64,000 nt of DNA from Magicicada septendecula. Lineage: Eukaryota; Arthropoda; Insecta; Hemiptera; Cicadidae. Numbering within the stretch: the first letter of the stretch is position 1; every line of letters starts with the position of its first letter. The stretch covers positions 382,497,910-382,561,909 of the forward strand of contig CM068372.1 in the NCBI GenBank assembly GCA_034769895.1. The letters run 5' to 3'. Shown here in pieces: positions 1-10,728 of this stretch. The notes beneath the pieces were generated by a model. The model saw only the letters and a program-made list of their open reading frames with translations, did not search any database and was not told the origin of the DNA. The translations under genes and the position numbers were made by a program.

Positions 1-813
1 GTAGAAATTTGCCAACCCAATACAGATAATGTGTAGAAACAAAGACTATACAAGAAACACATGTGTCTGTGTGTATGTGTTAATATGGATATTTTAGGCA
101 AATATTCGCCTTCATTATGTAAGAAATCGAGTTGATTCCAGTGTATTACAATAGTGTTTTGCTATTTGCCGGTAGATATCATTTAAGGCGTTTTCTGTTA
201 AGAACAAACGTATTTCTTCGTTACTTTATTTAATTAAAAAAAAAAACTTATTTTAGCCTCTTAGTTTTTATTAATTTAGAACATAAAATACAGTAATATA
301 ATATTGCATTCTGTAGAGACGGAAATGTGTTAGCGAAAACAAAGCGACAACACAGGATCAGAAATGAAGGAATTAAAGGAAACATTCGTCAGACGACGAA
401 ACTTTAAACTTCAAATCAGACGATCCGCGTTGCCTCGGAGTCCGTTACCATATGGACACTTTCCTACAAGTACATTTATTCCAATTTGATTACCAGACCG
501 AAGACTGTAGTATTTGGATAACCATGAGTCGTTAAGTGAATCTACCGTTAAGTGATATCTTTATTGTAAGTTAAATATGCTTCTGAGATATAAACCACTG
601 TGGAATTATAAAACACTGCCATGAACATAAATATCTTGGGAATATGAATATTTACGTTGTATTTTTAAAATTCCTTTGTAATTCTTTGCGTTTTTTTTTC
701 GGTGCGAAACATAATGCAATGTGTTTAAATGTAGGCTATATACGTAATGGAACGAACCTATATACTTGCTACTATTGGAGTGTTTTAGTCCACTTGACAT
801 CATTGGCAGTTGT
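1..813. other. AT-rich DNA, no gene recognised
   Basis: No coding pattern, RNA gene or terminal repeat was recognised in this stretch. It holds a short poly-A run near 236-247 and ordinary AT-rich sequence. Short open frames here have no family resemblance and look random. Confidence 0.5.
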
Positions 814-1745
814 ACAGTGGAAGGTCACTAATTCGTCACCCACTAATTCGTCTCCCTCTGTAATTCGTCACCCACTCAAGCTTTTTCTTTTTCTTTATTA
901 ACATGCGAGTAACATATACGCTCTAATTATAGCCGGGGTAAACCAGAAACGTGCTGATTGTGGCCGGGGTTCTAATAATAGCCAGGAGAACGGATTGCGG
1001 AAGGTATTGGTACCCAGAAGGGGTATTTCGTACTTGTGTACACGACACAATAAGTATTGTGTTGTATTGTTACAGCGTAATACGTTTCAAAAAATGCAGT
1101 TGTATTGCTTGCAAAGTATTCCGGAAAAACAGTCTAAAATCTGCCTGACATAAGTTACGGTAAAACCAGCGTCTGTAGAACCAGGTCTTGACACCTACAT
1201 CGGAATTGTTAGGTATCCGCCAATCCCTACCTGCATTTAACAGTTTGAATGAACAAGACGTCAAAAATTGGTGTGAAATGGACTTACCGAATGTAGGCTA
1301 CGAAATGTTTAGTGATGATGTAATTGTTAGATACGTATCCACAGGACCTACAGAAGCTAATGGTGAAGATGAAGACCAGCCAATAAACCTGCAATGTCTC
1401 ATAATTACGCCATTCAATCACTGACTACAACAATCAAGTGGTAGGATGAAGCAGAACTGCCTAAAATAATTGCACTGCATCAAGTACATAATTTGGCTCT
1501 TGAAAAGTACGGTCGACAGAAAAAACTGAAGAAAATTACAGATTCCTTTCACAACCGTTAAACAATTGTTTTTTGCAGTTACAGTGTTTAACTTGTTTGA
1601 GTATGAAAATTTCCAGCAATAGATATGTTCGAGCATAAAATCACTACTGTACATTGCTAGTGTTGTAATAAAACATTTTATATTATCTTTAATGGGTTCG
1701 TTTCTTACTCCCTCCCTTTAGTGGATTACTCCCTTTAATGGGAAT
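814..1745 (+). mobile_element. Possible pogo/Tigger-type DNA transposon remnant
   Basis: The left edge reads TA followed by CAGTGGAAGGTC, as expected for a Tc1/mariner-pogo element inserted at TA. It is followed by three ATTCGTC repeats. The short reading frame 1188-1424 carries NEQDVKNWCEMDLPNVGYEM and then DDVIVRYV with an acidic EDED tail. This resembles the C-terminal end of Tigger-like transposases, which read roughly 'DV..W...D....GY...DDEIV' followed by acidic residues. The DDE catalytic core is missing. The right edge is uncertain: a partly similar ACTCCCTTTA-type repeat lies at 1705-1740. Family assignment is inference from one short motif. Confidence 0.35.
1188..1424 (+). pseudogene. 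Tigger/pogo transposase C-terminal fragment (tentative)
   Basis: A 78-codon open frame whose residues 22-60 resemble the acidic C-terminal tail of pogo/Tigger transposases. It lacks the CENP-B-type DNA-binding domain and the DDE domain, so it cannot encode an active enzyme. The alternative is a chance frame; the evidence is one motif block plus the CAGT-type end upstream. Confidence 0.35.
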
Positions 1746-2227
1746 AGTGAGTTTTACTGCATATATTATTGGTCGCCAGAGAACAGAACATACTACACAA
1801 ACATGGTCGTCTGTGTATAACTGCTCGCGCGCGTGCGTACGTAATGCCTTGAGAGGCGACGCGACGTCAAGGGTGGTCTGTTTACCGCCAGCTGTCCATT
1901 GTTTGTTTAGCGGCGCTATCAATATACAGTCATAATCCCTCCCAACACACGTCTCTGCTGCCGTAGTGGTGTTTGATTATCGTAGTAGTGTGTGTGTGTG
2001 TGTCATAGGCGCCTTTTATTCATCCGATTTATACCGTACGACAACCTGCGATACAAAAACTCGTACGACAGAAACAAATGGTCCGTTTTCTGCGCTGTCG
2101 TGAATAAGTGTATTGTTCCGAACTCTCAAGACGCCACAATCTCTCAGTACTTTTCGGTTTATTTCAATTGACCTTGGAGTTACAATTAATACACAGTGAC
2201 CCGTATTGCTCCTAAATCCTGTCAATA
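1746..2227. other. Unique-looking spacer
   Basis: A slightly more GC- and CpG-rich stretch (about 1820-1925) between the pogo-like remnant and the hAT element, with a short GT run at 1990-2003. No gene was recognised. The CpG content could reflect an old promoter, but nothing else supports that. Confidence 0.3.
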
Positions 2228-2704
2228 CTGTAAAGCAGGGGTCTCCAAACTACGGCCCGCGAAGGGTCATTGTCCGGCCCGCGGCAACCCGGCCGATGCT
2301 GCGTGCAGTTTTTAAATAGATCTTCAAATGTCTTCAAATATTATAACATTTTACTAAATAACTAAACAGGAAATAAGTATAAAATCGAAGTACAAGGCTA
2401 ACTTGTCAGACGAACACTTGAAATCCATTCTAGTGATAGGAGCATCAAAATTTGACCCAAAATAGACAGACGTTATATGTCAAAAGCAACTCCACACATC
2501 CCATACGAACATAAGAAAGCCAAAAAATAATATACAAGAAATATGCTAAAGATAACAAATATCTTTGAATGTTATTTTCCCTTACTTTTATTTACATTAT
2601 TTTGAATAAATGAATTTGTTGTCTTTGGATAAGTCTGCTTAATTTTTATTTAAATACCTACTTTATTAACTTGATTATTTCGTAAACATTAAAAATAAGT
2701 GTAG

Positions 2705-2750
2705 TCTCTCTGTCTGTCTGTCTGTCTCTCTCTCTCTGTCTCTCTCTTTC
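2705..2750. repeat. (TC)n/(TCTG)n microsatellite
   Basis: Pyrimidine-rich simple repeat inside the hAT element. Confidence 0.9.
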
Positions 2751-4378
2751 TATATATACAATACATATATTTGCACATTTGCCCAGGGCGGTATGTTTGT
2801 AAACATTTAGCATAGAAAATATATGATGAACAGTTTTTAACAATATTATGCAGGCTATGAATTGTCAGAAAACATACACCTGCCCCCGCGATTGAATACA
2901 GCGCTTGTGTGTTTGTGTGTGTGAACGCAAGCTACGACAGGCAAGAGTCTACGATAGGGTGCTGCGTACGAATTCTCTGTAATCAGGTTTTAACCGGATA
3001 AAAATAAACTAATTAATACGTTTTAAACCTGTGAACAAAGACTTACCCCAATTATAAAAACACCATTACATTAAGGAATTTTTAACGAATACAGTGATGT
3101 AACAGTATTGCAGAAATTTGCAATAATAAAGACGCCAGGTAATTTAATGTTACTTACTAGTGTAATTAAATAGTAATTAATAACTGTGTTATATGTGAGT
3201 GACCAGGAAAAAATTACGCAAACGATGATATCGCTCGTGCTACGAGGATGTTTACGAAATCGCAAAAATGAACCAAAAAGTGATTTGTAAATAAAAGGAC
3301 GCTTTGCACGAAGTGACAATATCTAACAGGTCGAAAACAGTCCTGGACTTGTCAGATTGCCGTCCAGTATAAATACCACCGGCAATTTTGGGGCGGTCTC
3401 AGACTCAAGAAATCTTCACACAACGTCACGCTGCCGGTCTGCCGACTGATCGACATTTTTACCACACACACCAAGACTTATGGAGGAACTCTGGACCATC
3501 ACAAACAACAAACCGTAGAGACAGAGAACACAGCATCAGCGTCATCATCATCATCATCATCAAATGCTCAGGATTCAGGACACACACACACGCGCAACGG
3601 TAACGTCGGCAGTACGCAGGTGATGAATAAACAATTATATTTTTGTTTGTGAAAAGAACTCTTAAAAAGAAACTTATATATGAACAGTAAAGACTTAAAG
3701 TTTTAAATATAATAATTGTACAGAAATTTTAATGGTAGTTAAAGAAAATAATTTAATTTAACAAGAAAATTTAAAAATACTAATCTTGTGTTATATGTTA
3801 AAATTTGGGTGTGTCAATAGAAATAAATAATAGGTTGGAATGAAATGTTATATTTTTTATTTTGTTTATAGCAACAATAAATTTTATTCTTGAGATTGAA
3901 TATTATTTTTGTTTGTAAATGAGTTGCTATTATTTAAACTTTTAGTCAAAGTCAGACACACTGAAATAAAAAGGTTTACATAATTTGTTTAACATGTCTG
4001 TTTAGCTAGTAAGATTATTTGGATGTTTATTTTATATGTCATGAACAGCATAGAAGGTTACATTGTATCTGTGTAAACTAATAAAAGAAATTATTTTTAT
4101 TTATCTAAGATTCGAATTTTTTAATATTTGCATATTTTCTATTAATATTAATAAATCATAGAATGATTATTTTGAAACGGTTTTAATTAATTATTTCATG
4201 TCATCAACATCTCACTCCTCTTTGAAAATTATTTAATTATCGTGCAACTACATATACTTGACGCAACGAAAATAAAAAATTCCTGCGATCTGGCCGGTGT
4301 AATACACTTCATAGTTGCGTTGAGTACATGCTAATGTATTTGTGTGAATTTTTGAAATACTTGTAACGTTGCAATATA

Positions 4379-4411
4379 TGTGTGTGTGTGTGTGTGCGCG
4401 CGCGCGTGTTT
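4379..4411. repeat. (GT)n(GC)n microsatellite
   Basis: Alternating purine-pyrimidine tract, GT dinucleotides passing into CG dinucleotides, near the right end of the hAT element. Such tracts can adopt Z-DNA, but no function is implied. Confidence 0.9.
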
Positions 4412-4635
4412 GTGTTGGCCCGCCTGACTTTCAAGATTTTTCAATTCGGCCCTCAAGTGAAAACGTTTGGAGGCCCCTGTTGTAAAGTGGTAACTTTGTG
4501 GACGCTGCTGTCGGAAGTCAAACAGATCAGACACACGGGATGAAACGAAACCGATATAAACGTACTTTTGTCCTTAACATAAAAATTATATTATTTTCAT
4601 TGTCTGTGATACATTTCTTATGTTTGCCTTAGAGC

Positions 4636-4810
4636 TTGGATTATGTTCTCAAAATTACTTCTAAAAACCGGGGTGTTCGGTCGTGGTCGGTTGTTATTAA
4701 ACGCCATTACGTCGGCAACGTTTCGATTCCCCGTCGGAAATCATCTTCAGGCCGCAAAAAACCAACAGAGAGTAAAAACACAATAGCGGCAGATGTAGGC
4801 CGAACAATAC
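4636..4810 (-). mobile_element. Penelope-type terminal module with hammerhead-like core
   Basis: On the minus strand the core reads CTGAAGA (4744-4750), one T, a stem GATTTCC/GGGGAATC with a 3-nt loop, then GAAAC (4720-4724). This is the order of a hammerhead ribozyme core, CUGANGA-stem II-GAAA, as reported in Penelope-like elements. The extra T between the first core half and stem II departs from the canonical ribozyme, so activity is unproven. A diverged copy of the whole segment lies in the opposite orientation at about 8130-8297. Confidence 0.55.
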
Positions 4811-4869
4811 CCGATACATTATCTGATATAGGTACGACCTCCTATCTGATACAGTGTTTGTAGAATATT

Positions 4870-5150
4870 CTATTGGAGTATGCGGATCTATCTTGGTATC
4901 GGATGGACGGGCGCAAACCCACAGCTGGACTCCACGCGTCCAAATGGATTCGACGATGTTCTTTCGTTCTCAACAGACAATTTTGATTTCCTTCCATAAA
5001 GACAGTTGCAGGAGTTTAAGTTTGATCTGAGACTGTTTGGTTAAAATGCGCTGCTTCCAGGTAAGTTTCGTATCCATTATAAGGCTCAGGTACTTGATCT
5101 CATACATAGTTCTTGTGGTCTCCAAGTCGCGTGTACAATTAAATTGTTAA
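4870..5150 (-). mobile_element. LINE reverse transcriptase fragment, Jockey-like
   Basis: Translation of the minus strand gives YLSLIMDTKLTWKQ followed after a gap by GVQLWVCARPS. This matches the pattern of Jockey-clade reverse transcriptases, 'YLG..LD.KLTW' then 'YG.QLWG.A..S'. The segment is short, interrupted by stops and frameshifts, and clearly dead. Confidence 0.5.
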
Positions 5151-5744
5151 AATTGTCTTGTGTATCCAGGTTCAAAACAATTTTATGATGTGGAATCGTA
5201 AGTCACTGGCGAGATTCGTAGCGATGCGCATCGTGAGATAACGCGGGTTGAGAGTCGCTTAAATAACGGGATGCGTGTGACTTTTATTGGTTGACGTACT
5301 CCACGTGAGTGAACATATTTTATCACGTGATGGTGGGACTATAAGTCTCGAAACGCGTTGTGTACAAAATATAAAAAAAAGATGCAAGGAAGGGAACCTG
5401 GATACACAAGGTATTTTTAATTGCTTGATTTCATGTTTTGTTGGAAGCAGAACATACTCTATTTTACTTTTGCTGCTGGTCACTCGGTGTCGCCCCAGTC
5501 GTGAATGCGACTTCGCGTTTACTTGGTTTGGTTGATATCGTGATCCGCCATGTGTCACAACATGTTTGTAGCTGATTTAAGTGACGCTGAGAAGACGTTC
5601 CTTGGCAATTTGAATTTCCTGTAGTTCTATCAAATCCATACGCAATATCGTACCACAACCCTCTCATAAGGTGAGTGTAAACATTATTTATGTTGCAAGA
5701 TCTCAAGCTTTGACGATCAGCTTCAACATTGTTGAAATTATAAT

Positions 5745-5990
5745 TATCAACAAATATATTTGTTATCGACAAACGTTTCGACCCCTCCATCGGAGGCCAT
5801 CTTCAGTGTCTAGATTGGTACGGTGTCCGCCAATTCGCCTCATAGATGAGGTGGAGACCATCTGTTTTGACTGAGGAAGCCCACTTTTATAAACTTTATC
5901 TCTAAATCATCTCCGAGGTTAATTGGCAGACGCCGTGCTCATCTAGACACTGACAATGAAGGTGTCATCGATACAATTAAATATCTGTAT
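5745..5990. repeat. Inverted pair of hammerhead-like modules
   Basis: The left arm carries, on the minus strand, CTGAAGA (5800-5806), T, a GGCCTCC/GGAGG stem and GAAAC (5775-5779). The right arm (about 5905-5990) is a decayed inverted copy: the block TACGGTGTCCGCCAATTCGCC at 5819 onward is matched in reverse by GGCAGACGCCGTGCTC at 5926 onward, and TCTAGACACTGA recurs at 5942. The right-arm core is no longer recognisable as a ribozyme. The arrangement matches inverted Penelope terminal repeats. Confidence 0.5.
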
Positions 5991-6145
5991 CTACAGAAAT
6001 GCGGTTAGCAGACAGGTGGCCGTAATACTTATCCCCATCATATTTGTGGAATCTTTCCTTAATTAAAATTCTATCTACACTAACCAGAAGGTAGCATTTA
6101 ATAGGAAAGTGAAATTTTCTGCAGCCCACAGCTTGAAAATATAAG

Positions 6146-6350
6146 TTGCTCACAGGCATAGCTTTCATCGGCTTTGGAAAGACATTTGACAGAGTGAATA
6201 GGGGCAGACTGTGGGTAATAATGGCAAAGAAAGGGATTCCGCCAACAGAACCATACAAAGTCTTTATGTGGAAAACACATGTGGAAACACGCCTGAAGTT
6301 CTACAAGGTGATGGCCCTCCCCACACTTCTCTTTGGGTCTTAAAATTGTA
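6146..6350 (+). mobile_element. LINE reverse transcriptase fragment with internal deletion
   Basis: One frame reads FIGFGKTFDRVNRGRLWVIM, the RT block normally 'DFEKAFDRVNR..LW', then jumps to LKFYKVMALPTLLFGS, the 'YK..+.P.LLYGSE' block that normally lies more than 100 residues further on. The intervening RT catalytic block is deleted. A stop follows directly. It is a dead non-LTR retrotransposon fragment. Confidence 0.65.
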
Positions 6351-6889
6351 CTCCAAAAATGTGGAATTCAAAAATAATAAACAGCATAATAATATTAAGT
6401 AATAACATAACATAACTACATCAGGAGTCCACATTTTGTGGATATACTGGTTTGGCAATCCCGACGTGCCCTAGCTGGATTCTCACTTTGCTTCAACTTA
6501 TCTTGGGTGAGATCCCTTCCTTTAGCCTTTTCTGTCTAGTATCTATTGATCACCTCTTGTTCTTTTCTGACCACGACGCTATTAGAGTAATCGAGGGCTA
6601 GGGTGTCTACCTTTTTCAATTCTAATTTCTTAATTTTGGGTGGCTTAGGGTACTTAGAGTACTCATTGGTGCCGATAGGTGAGATAAGATACTTTCAGTA
6701 TCAGAATAACTGATACAAACCACCAAATCCTATCTCAGAAAGAAAGGGTGAGGGCGAATGTCCTGCGCCACAAAACAGAGGCCTTTCGGCTAAGGTATGG
6801 TAACCCTGATAGAAGAGCCTCTGGTCCTCCTGGTAGGGGGTTGTCCAACAGGCCAGTAACCTGTTCATGTAAAACTTTGAAATACTTGT
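6351..6889. other. Probable LINE non-coding linker and unassigned sequence
   Basis: No reading frame of note. The segment at about 6760-6875, with GGTCCTCCTGGTAGGGGGTTG and CAACAGGCCAGTAACCTG, recalls the linker seen in some insect LINEs before the 3' coding part. That is from memory, not an alignment. The LINE 3' end directly follows. Confidence 0.3.
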
Positions 6890-7105
6890 AGTATCCAAAG
6901 CGAAGAAAAGCGCATAAAGGAAATTATTTCAATTTACAGAAGACAATGGCGGGATCATCTGCAAAAGAGAATCGATTGCCGAAAGCGGCACTGAACTATA
7001 AAGCCATTGGTAGAAGAGACATGGTTCGTCCAAGGATGAGATGGGTACCGGAACAGGTTTATATAACCTAATTTTTGGAGCGGAGAAGAAGAAGATAATA
7101 ACACA
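6890..7105 (+). mobile_element. LINE 3' end with GAAGAA tail
   Basis: In broken frames it reads IYRRQWRDHLQ, then LPKAALNYKAIGRRD, then VRPRMRW. This is the typical last coding block of many insect non-LTR retrotransposons, '.R.LPK....Y...GRR..GRPR.RW'. It ends in GAGAAGAAGAAGATAATAAC at 7082-7101, a purine tail shared by other LINE 3' ends in this window. Confidence 0.6.
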
Positions 7106-7256
7106 ATACTTATAATAATTTAATAAAAAATTATCAAGTTGATAAGTGTAGTGAATACTTTTTATGAAAATATTAAGCAAAATGACAGATTTTAAGCAAA
7201 ATAATTATGTTCATGTTTCGTAATGGTATCCAAGTCACTTTTATATAATAGTATAA

Positions 7257-7563
7257 TAGTAAGTGATTACCTCCTGTATCTGATTAGTACTTTGTATCTA
7301 ACCGCCTATATGATACTGCTTTGAGACTGCTCAACGAGTTCCAATCAGTAGCAGACAATACCTGAACGGGTGCGCACCCTACATCACGTGCACATAATAT
7401 GCTTGTTTCTGCAATTTTATTTCTTGACAAACGCAGTTTTGTGTGATATGTGTGTTTTTGGTTTTTTAAACGTCTGATGATGAGGCATACGCCTTGAAAC
7501 GCGTAACGTTAACCAAGTTTGAGAAGTCACACGGCGGACCGCATACAAGGTAATCACTTACTA
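7257..7563. mobile_element. Short inverted-repeat element with hammerhead-like core
   Basis: The ends TAGTAAGTGATTACCT (7257-7272) and AGGTAATCACTTACTA (7548-7563) are perfect reverse complements. Inside, on the plus strand, lies CTGATGA (7474-7480), T, stem GAGGC-ATAC-GCCTT and GAAAC (7496-7500): both halves of the hammerhead core in consensus form, with one extra T before stem II. At 307 bp with no coding sequence it resembles a miniature Penelope-derived module. Confidence 0.55.
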
Positions 7564-8098
7564 AAATAATTATGACCTCGACTTTGATAATAATCATACA
7601 GGATTATTGTGCTGGATCACAGTACTACGTTGAAAATAAATGTAAATATATTTCAGGCAAAATGATAAAGTCAGACAACCAGACTTCCTGATCACAATGT
7701 ACTGGAGACGCACACATATAGGGCTGTATAATAAAGTAGGCCAATCGATAAGAAGATTACGCCAAGCATTGTGAAGGCTTAACTAACGAGGGGAACTATT
7801 GACGCTGAATCAGCGTAGCGAGCACTACAACAAGGGTGAAGAATGTGGAACAGATAATCCCCCTCTATGTGCCCCCTTCAACCCCATACGATTGAAGCCT
7901 AATAGGCAAGACAGTATCCACCCAAGCTACACATTACATAAATATTGTCACGTGGCTTCCAAAGACTTTACGGTACCAATAACACTACATCAGATATAGT
8001 AAAATAATCACATGATTGATTCAATTTACAAAACCAATCGTTTATAAAAAATAGATAGATAGACAGATATTTTTATTTGCACAAAAATGTACACATTT
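7564..8098. other. Unassigned sequence
   Basis: Mixed composition without a recognisable frame, RNA gene or repeat end. Confidence 0.3.
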
Positions 8099-8297
8099 TC
8101 AAAATTATATACACAAGTTCCACACGAGCAACAGGCAACATAATTTCGGCGTACGTCTGGCGCTATTGTGTTTTTACTCTCTGTCACTTTTTTGCGGGCT
8201 GAGGAAGATTCCCGAGGGGGAAACGAAAGGCTGCCGAAGTAATGGTGTTTAATAGCAACCGACCACGGCCTAAAAGCCCGGCTTTTAGACGTAATTT
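8099..8297 (+). mobile_element. Penelope-type terminal module, inverted relative to the 4.7 kb copy
   Basis: Carries CTGAGGA (8199-8205), A, GATTCCC-GAG-GGGG and GAAAC (8220-8224) on the plus strand. Reverse-complementing the segment gives clear similarity to 4636-4810, including GTGGTCGGTTG and GAGAGTAAAAACACAATAG. The two may be inverted ends of one larger ~3.65 kb element, or independent insertions. Confidence 0.5.
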
Positions 8298-8298
8298 T

Positions 8299-10500
8299 AC
8301 TTCCATATTCCTTAAGGAAGGGAAGTATGGTGATGGCAAAAAAAATCGTGTCCGAGATTATTGCAGATTCTGATTGTACTACACTCAAAACATGAAAAAA
8401 AGTCGTTTTCCGAAAAGTGTCTGTGTGTCTATGTGTAGATTTTTTTTCTATGGCAAACGATAACAGCCGCAAATTCAAACAGAATCAAATAATTTTTTGC
8501 ATACAGCCCTGATTTGTAGAGTACTCACGACCTATTGTTTCTGGTGAAGATCGGTTGAGGTAAAGGGGTAGTTTACCGGCAACGGTTTTTTTTATCAAGG
8601 AAAATTTGTTTCTTTGGCAAACGATAAGAGCCGCAAATTCGAACAGAATCAAATAATGTTTCGCATACAGCCCTGAATTGTAGAGTTCTCAAGACCTATT
8701 GTTTTTGGTGAAGATCGGTTAAGGGAAAGGGGTAGTTTACCTGTAACGTTTTATGTTTTAACAAGGGTATTTCCTATGGCAAACGATAACAGCCGCAAAT
8801 TCAAACAGAATCAAAAGATTATTTGCATACAGCCCTAAATTGTAGAGTTCTCAAGACCTATTGTTTTTGGTGAAGATCGGTTAAGGGAAAGGGGTAGTTT
8901 ACCAGCAGCGTTTTTTTATCAAGGGTATTTTCTATGGCAAACGATAACAGCCGCAAATTCAAACAGAATCACTTAATTTTTTGCATACAGCCGTGATTTA
9001 TAGAGTACTCTAGATCTACTGTTTTTGGTGAAGATCGGTTGAGGGGAAGGGGTAGTTTACCTGCAACGTTTTTTATCAAGCGTATTTTCTATGGCAAACG
9101 ATAACTGTCGCAAATTCAAACAGAATCAAATAATGTTTTGCATACGTCACTGAATTGTAGAGGACTCAAGGCCTTTCGATTTTGGTGAAGATCGGTTAAG
9201 GGGAAGGGGTAGTTTACCAGCAACCTTTTACGTTTTAACAAGAGTAAAGAACTTGAAAATTCATTTAAACTTTTTCAAACAATGGTAATTGTTAAAAATA
9301 AAATAATTTTGTTGCCAGGCAATAAAATTATAATTTTTACTTCCATATTCCTTAAGGAATGGAAGTATGGTGATGGCAAAAAAAATCGTGTTCGAGATTA
9401 TTGCAGATTCTGATTGTACTACACTCAAAACATGAAAAAAGTCGTTTTCCGAAAAGTGTCTGTGTGTGTGTCTGTGTGTCTATGTGTAGATTTTTTTTCT
9501 ATGGCAAACGATAACAGCCGCAAATTCAAACAGAATCAAATAATTTTTTGCATACAGCCCTGATTTGTAGAGTACTCACGACCTATTGTTTTTGGTGAAG
9601 ATCGGTTGAGGTAAAGGGGTAGTTTACCTGCAACGGTTTTTTTTTATCAAGGGAAATTTTTTTTTTGGCAAACGATAACAGCCGCAAATTCAAACAGAAT
9701 TAAATAATGTTTCGTATACAGCCCTGAATTGTAGAGTTCTCAAGACCCATTGTTTTTGGTGAAGATCGGTTAAGGGAAAGGGGTAGTTTACCTGTAACGT
9801 TTCATGTCTTAACAAGGGTATTTCCTATGGCAAACGATAATAGCCGCAAATTCAAACAGAATCAAACGAGTATTTGCATACAGCCCTAAATTGTAGAGTT
9901 CTCAAGACCTGTTGTTTTTGGTGAAGATCGGTTAAGGGAAAGGGGTAGTTTACCTGCAACATTTTTTTAACAAGGGTATTTTCTATGGCAAACGATAACA
10001 GCCGCAAATTCAAACAGAATCAAATAATATTTTGCATACAGCCCTAATTTGTAGAGTACTCAAGACCTATTGTCTTTGGTGAAGATCGGTTAAGGGGAAG
10101 GGGTAGTTTACCTGCAACGTTTTTTTATCAAGCGTATTTTATATGGCAAACGATAACTGCCGCAAATTCAAACAGAATCAAATAATTTTTTGCATACGTC
10201 CCTGAATTGTAGAGGTCTCAAGGACTTTCGATTTTGGTGAAGATCGGTTAAGGGGAAGGGGTAGTTTACCAGCAACCTTTTACGTTTTAACAAGAGTAAA
10301 GTACTTGAAAATTTATTTAAACTTTTTCAAACAATGGTAATTGTTAAAAATAAAATAATTTTGTTGCCAGGCAATAAAATTAAAATTTTTTCATTTTGAT
10401 GTAAATCATGTATAAGAGAAAATATATCGCGCTTGGCAGGCGATATTAAGATTTAAATATAAATCTTAGAATATGGAAGTCATGTATGGTTCTCCATACC
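8299..10500 (+). repeat. Repeat family Y: ~160 bp tandem units, duplicated as a 1,040 bp block
   Basis: The block starting TACTTCCATATTCCTTAAGG at 8299 recurs at 9339, an offset of 1,040 bp. Each block contains five copies of a ~160 bp unit with GGCAAACGATAACAGCCGCAA and GAAGATCGGTTAAGGG; the second motif starts near 8546, 8709, 8872, 9030 and 9187, then near 9598, 9761, 9925, 10081 and 10239. The right terminus is GAATATGGAAGTCATGTATGG (about 10470-10490), and its start GAATATGGAAGT is the inverse of the left-end ACTTCCATATTC. That points to a short inverted terminus and a mobile origin. No coding sequence was seen. A shorter copy lies at 43074-44011. Confidence 0.8.
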
Positions 10501-10728
10501 GATATTTTCATTTTAATGTAAATCTGTACATAGTATAAAGTAAAGTCGGTCCGTTTTCTCTCTGTGTTTGAAATCGCTAATCTCAGGAAGTACTGAATGG
10601 ATTTTATTCAAGTTTTCGCCAATAGATAGAGTGTCTATCGAGGAACATTTATGTGTATAATTAATACATATATGTTGTACATTAGCTTAGCTATCACGGT
10701 TTATGTCAAGTAAGTGGTATAGTTTACA
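10501..10728. other. Repeat-derived spacer between family Y and the Helitron
   Basis: AT-rich sequence with no gene. It starts with TTTTCATTTTRATGTAAATC, which also occurs at 10389, so it belongs to the same repeat neighbourhood. Confidence 0.4.

Larger units (their letters stand above)
2236..4479. mobile_element. hAT-superfamily transposon, non-autonomous or decayed
   Basis: The left end is CAGGGGTCTCCAAAC and the reverse complement of the right end is CAGGGGCCTCCAAAC, matching at 14 of 15 positions. Both ends continue into GGCCCGC-rich sequence. The element is flanked by CTGTAAAG (2228-2235) and TTGTAAAG (4480-4487), an 8 bp target duplication with one mismatch, the length hAT elements make. 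The interior is AT-rich with a TC/TCTG microsatellite at 2705-2750 and a GT/GC run at 4379-4411. No hAT transposase frame was seen, so it was probably mobilised in trans. Ends and duplication are seen directly; the superfamily is inferred from them. Confidence 0.85.

Noticed and set aside
1820-1925. CpG-rich stretch as a host gene promoter
   Set aside because: No adjacent coding exon, splice pattern or start signal could be supported.
5287-5790. Overlapping open frames of about 80-110 codons on both strands (5259-5790) as a host exon
   Set aside because: No conserved motif and no splice-site context; the frames overlap a hammerhead-like module.
8026-8478. 150-codon minus-strand frame
   Set aside because: It crosses the boundary between a Penelope-type module and repeat family Y, and its translation follows the repeat rather than a protein family.
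8299-10390. Regularly spaced repeats resembling a CRISPR array
   Set aside because: Units are ~160 bp, fully tandem and without unique spacers; the context is eukaryotic.
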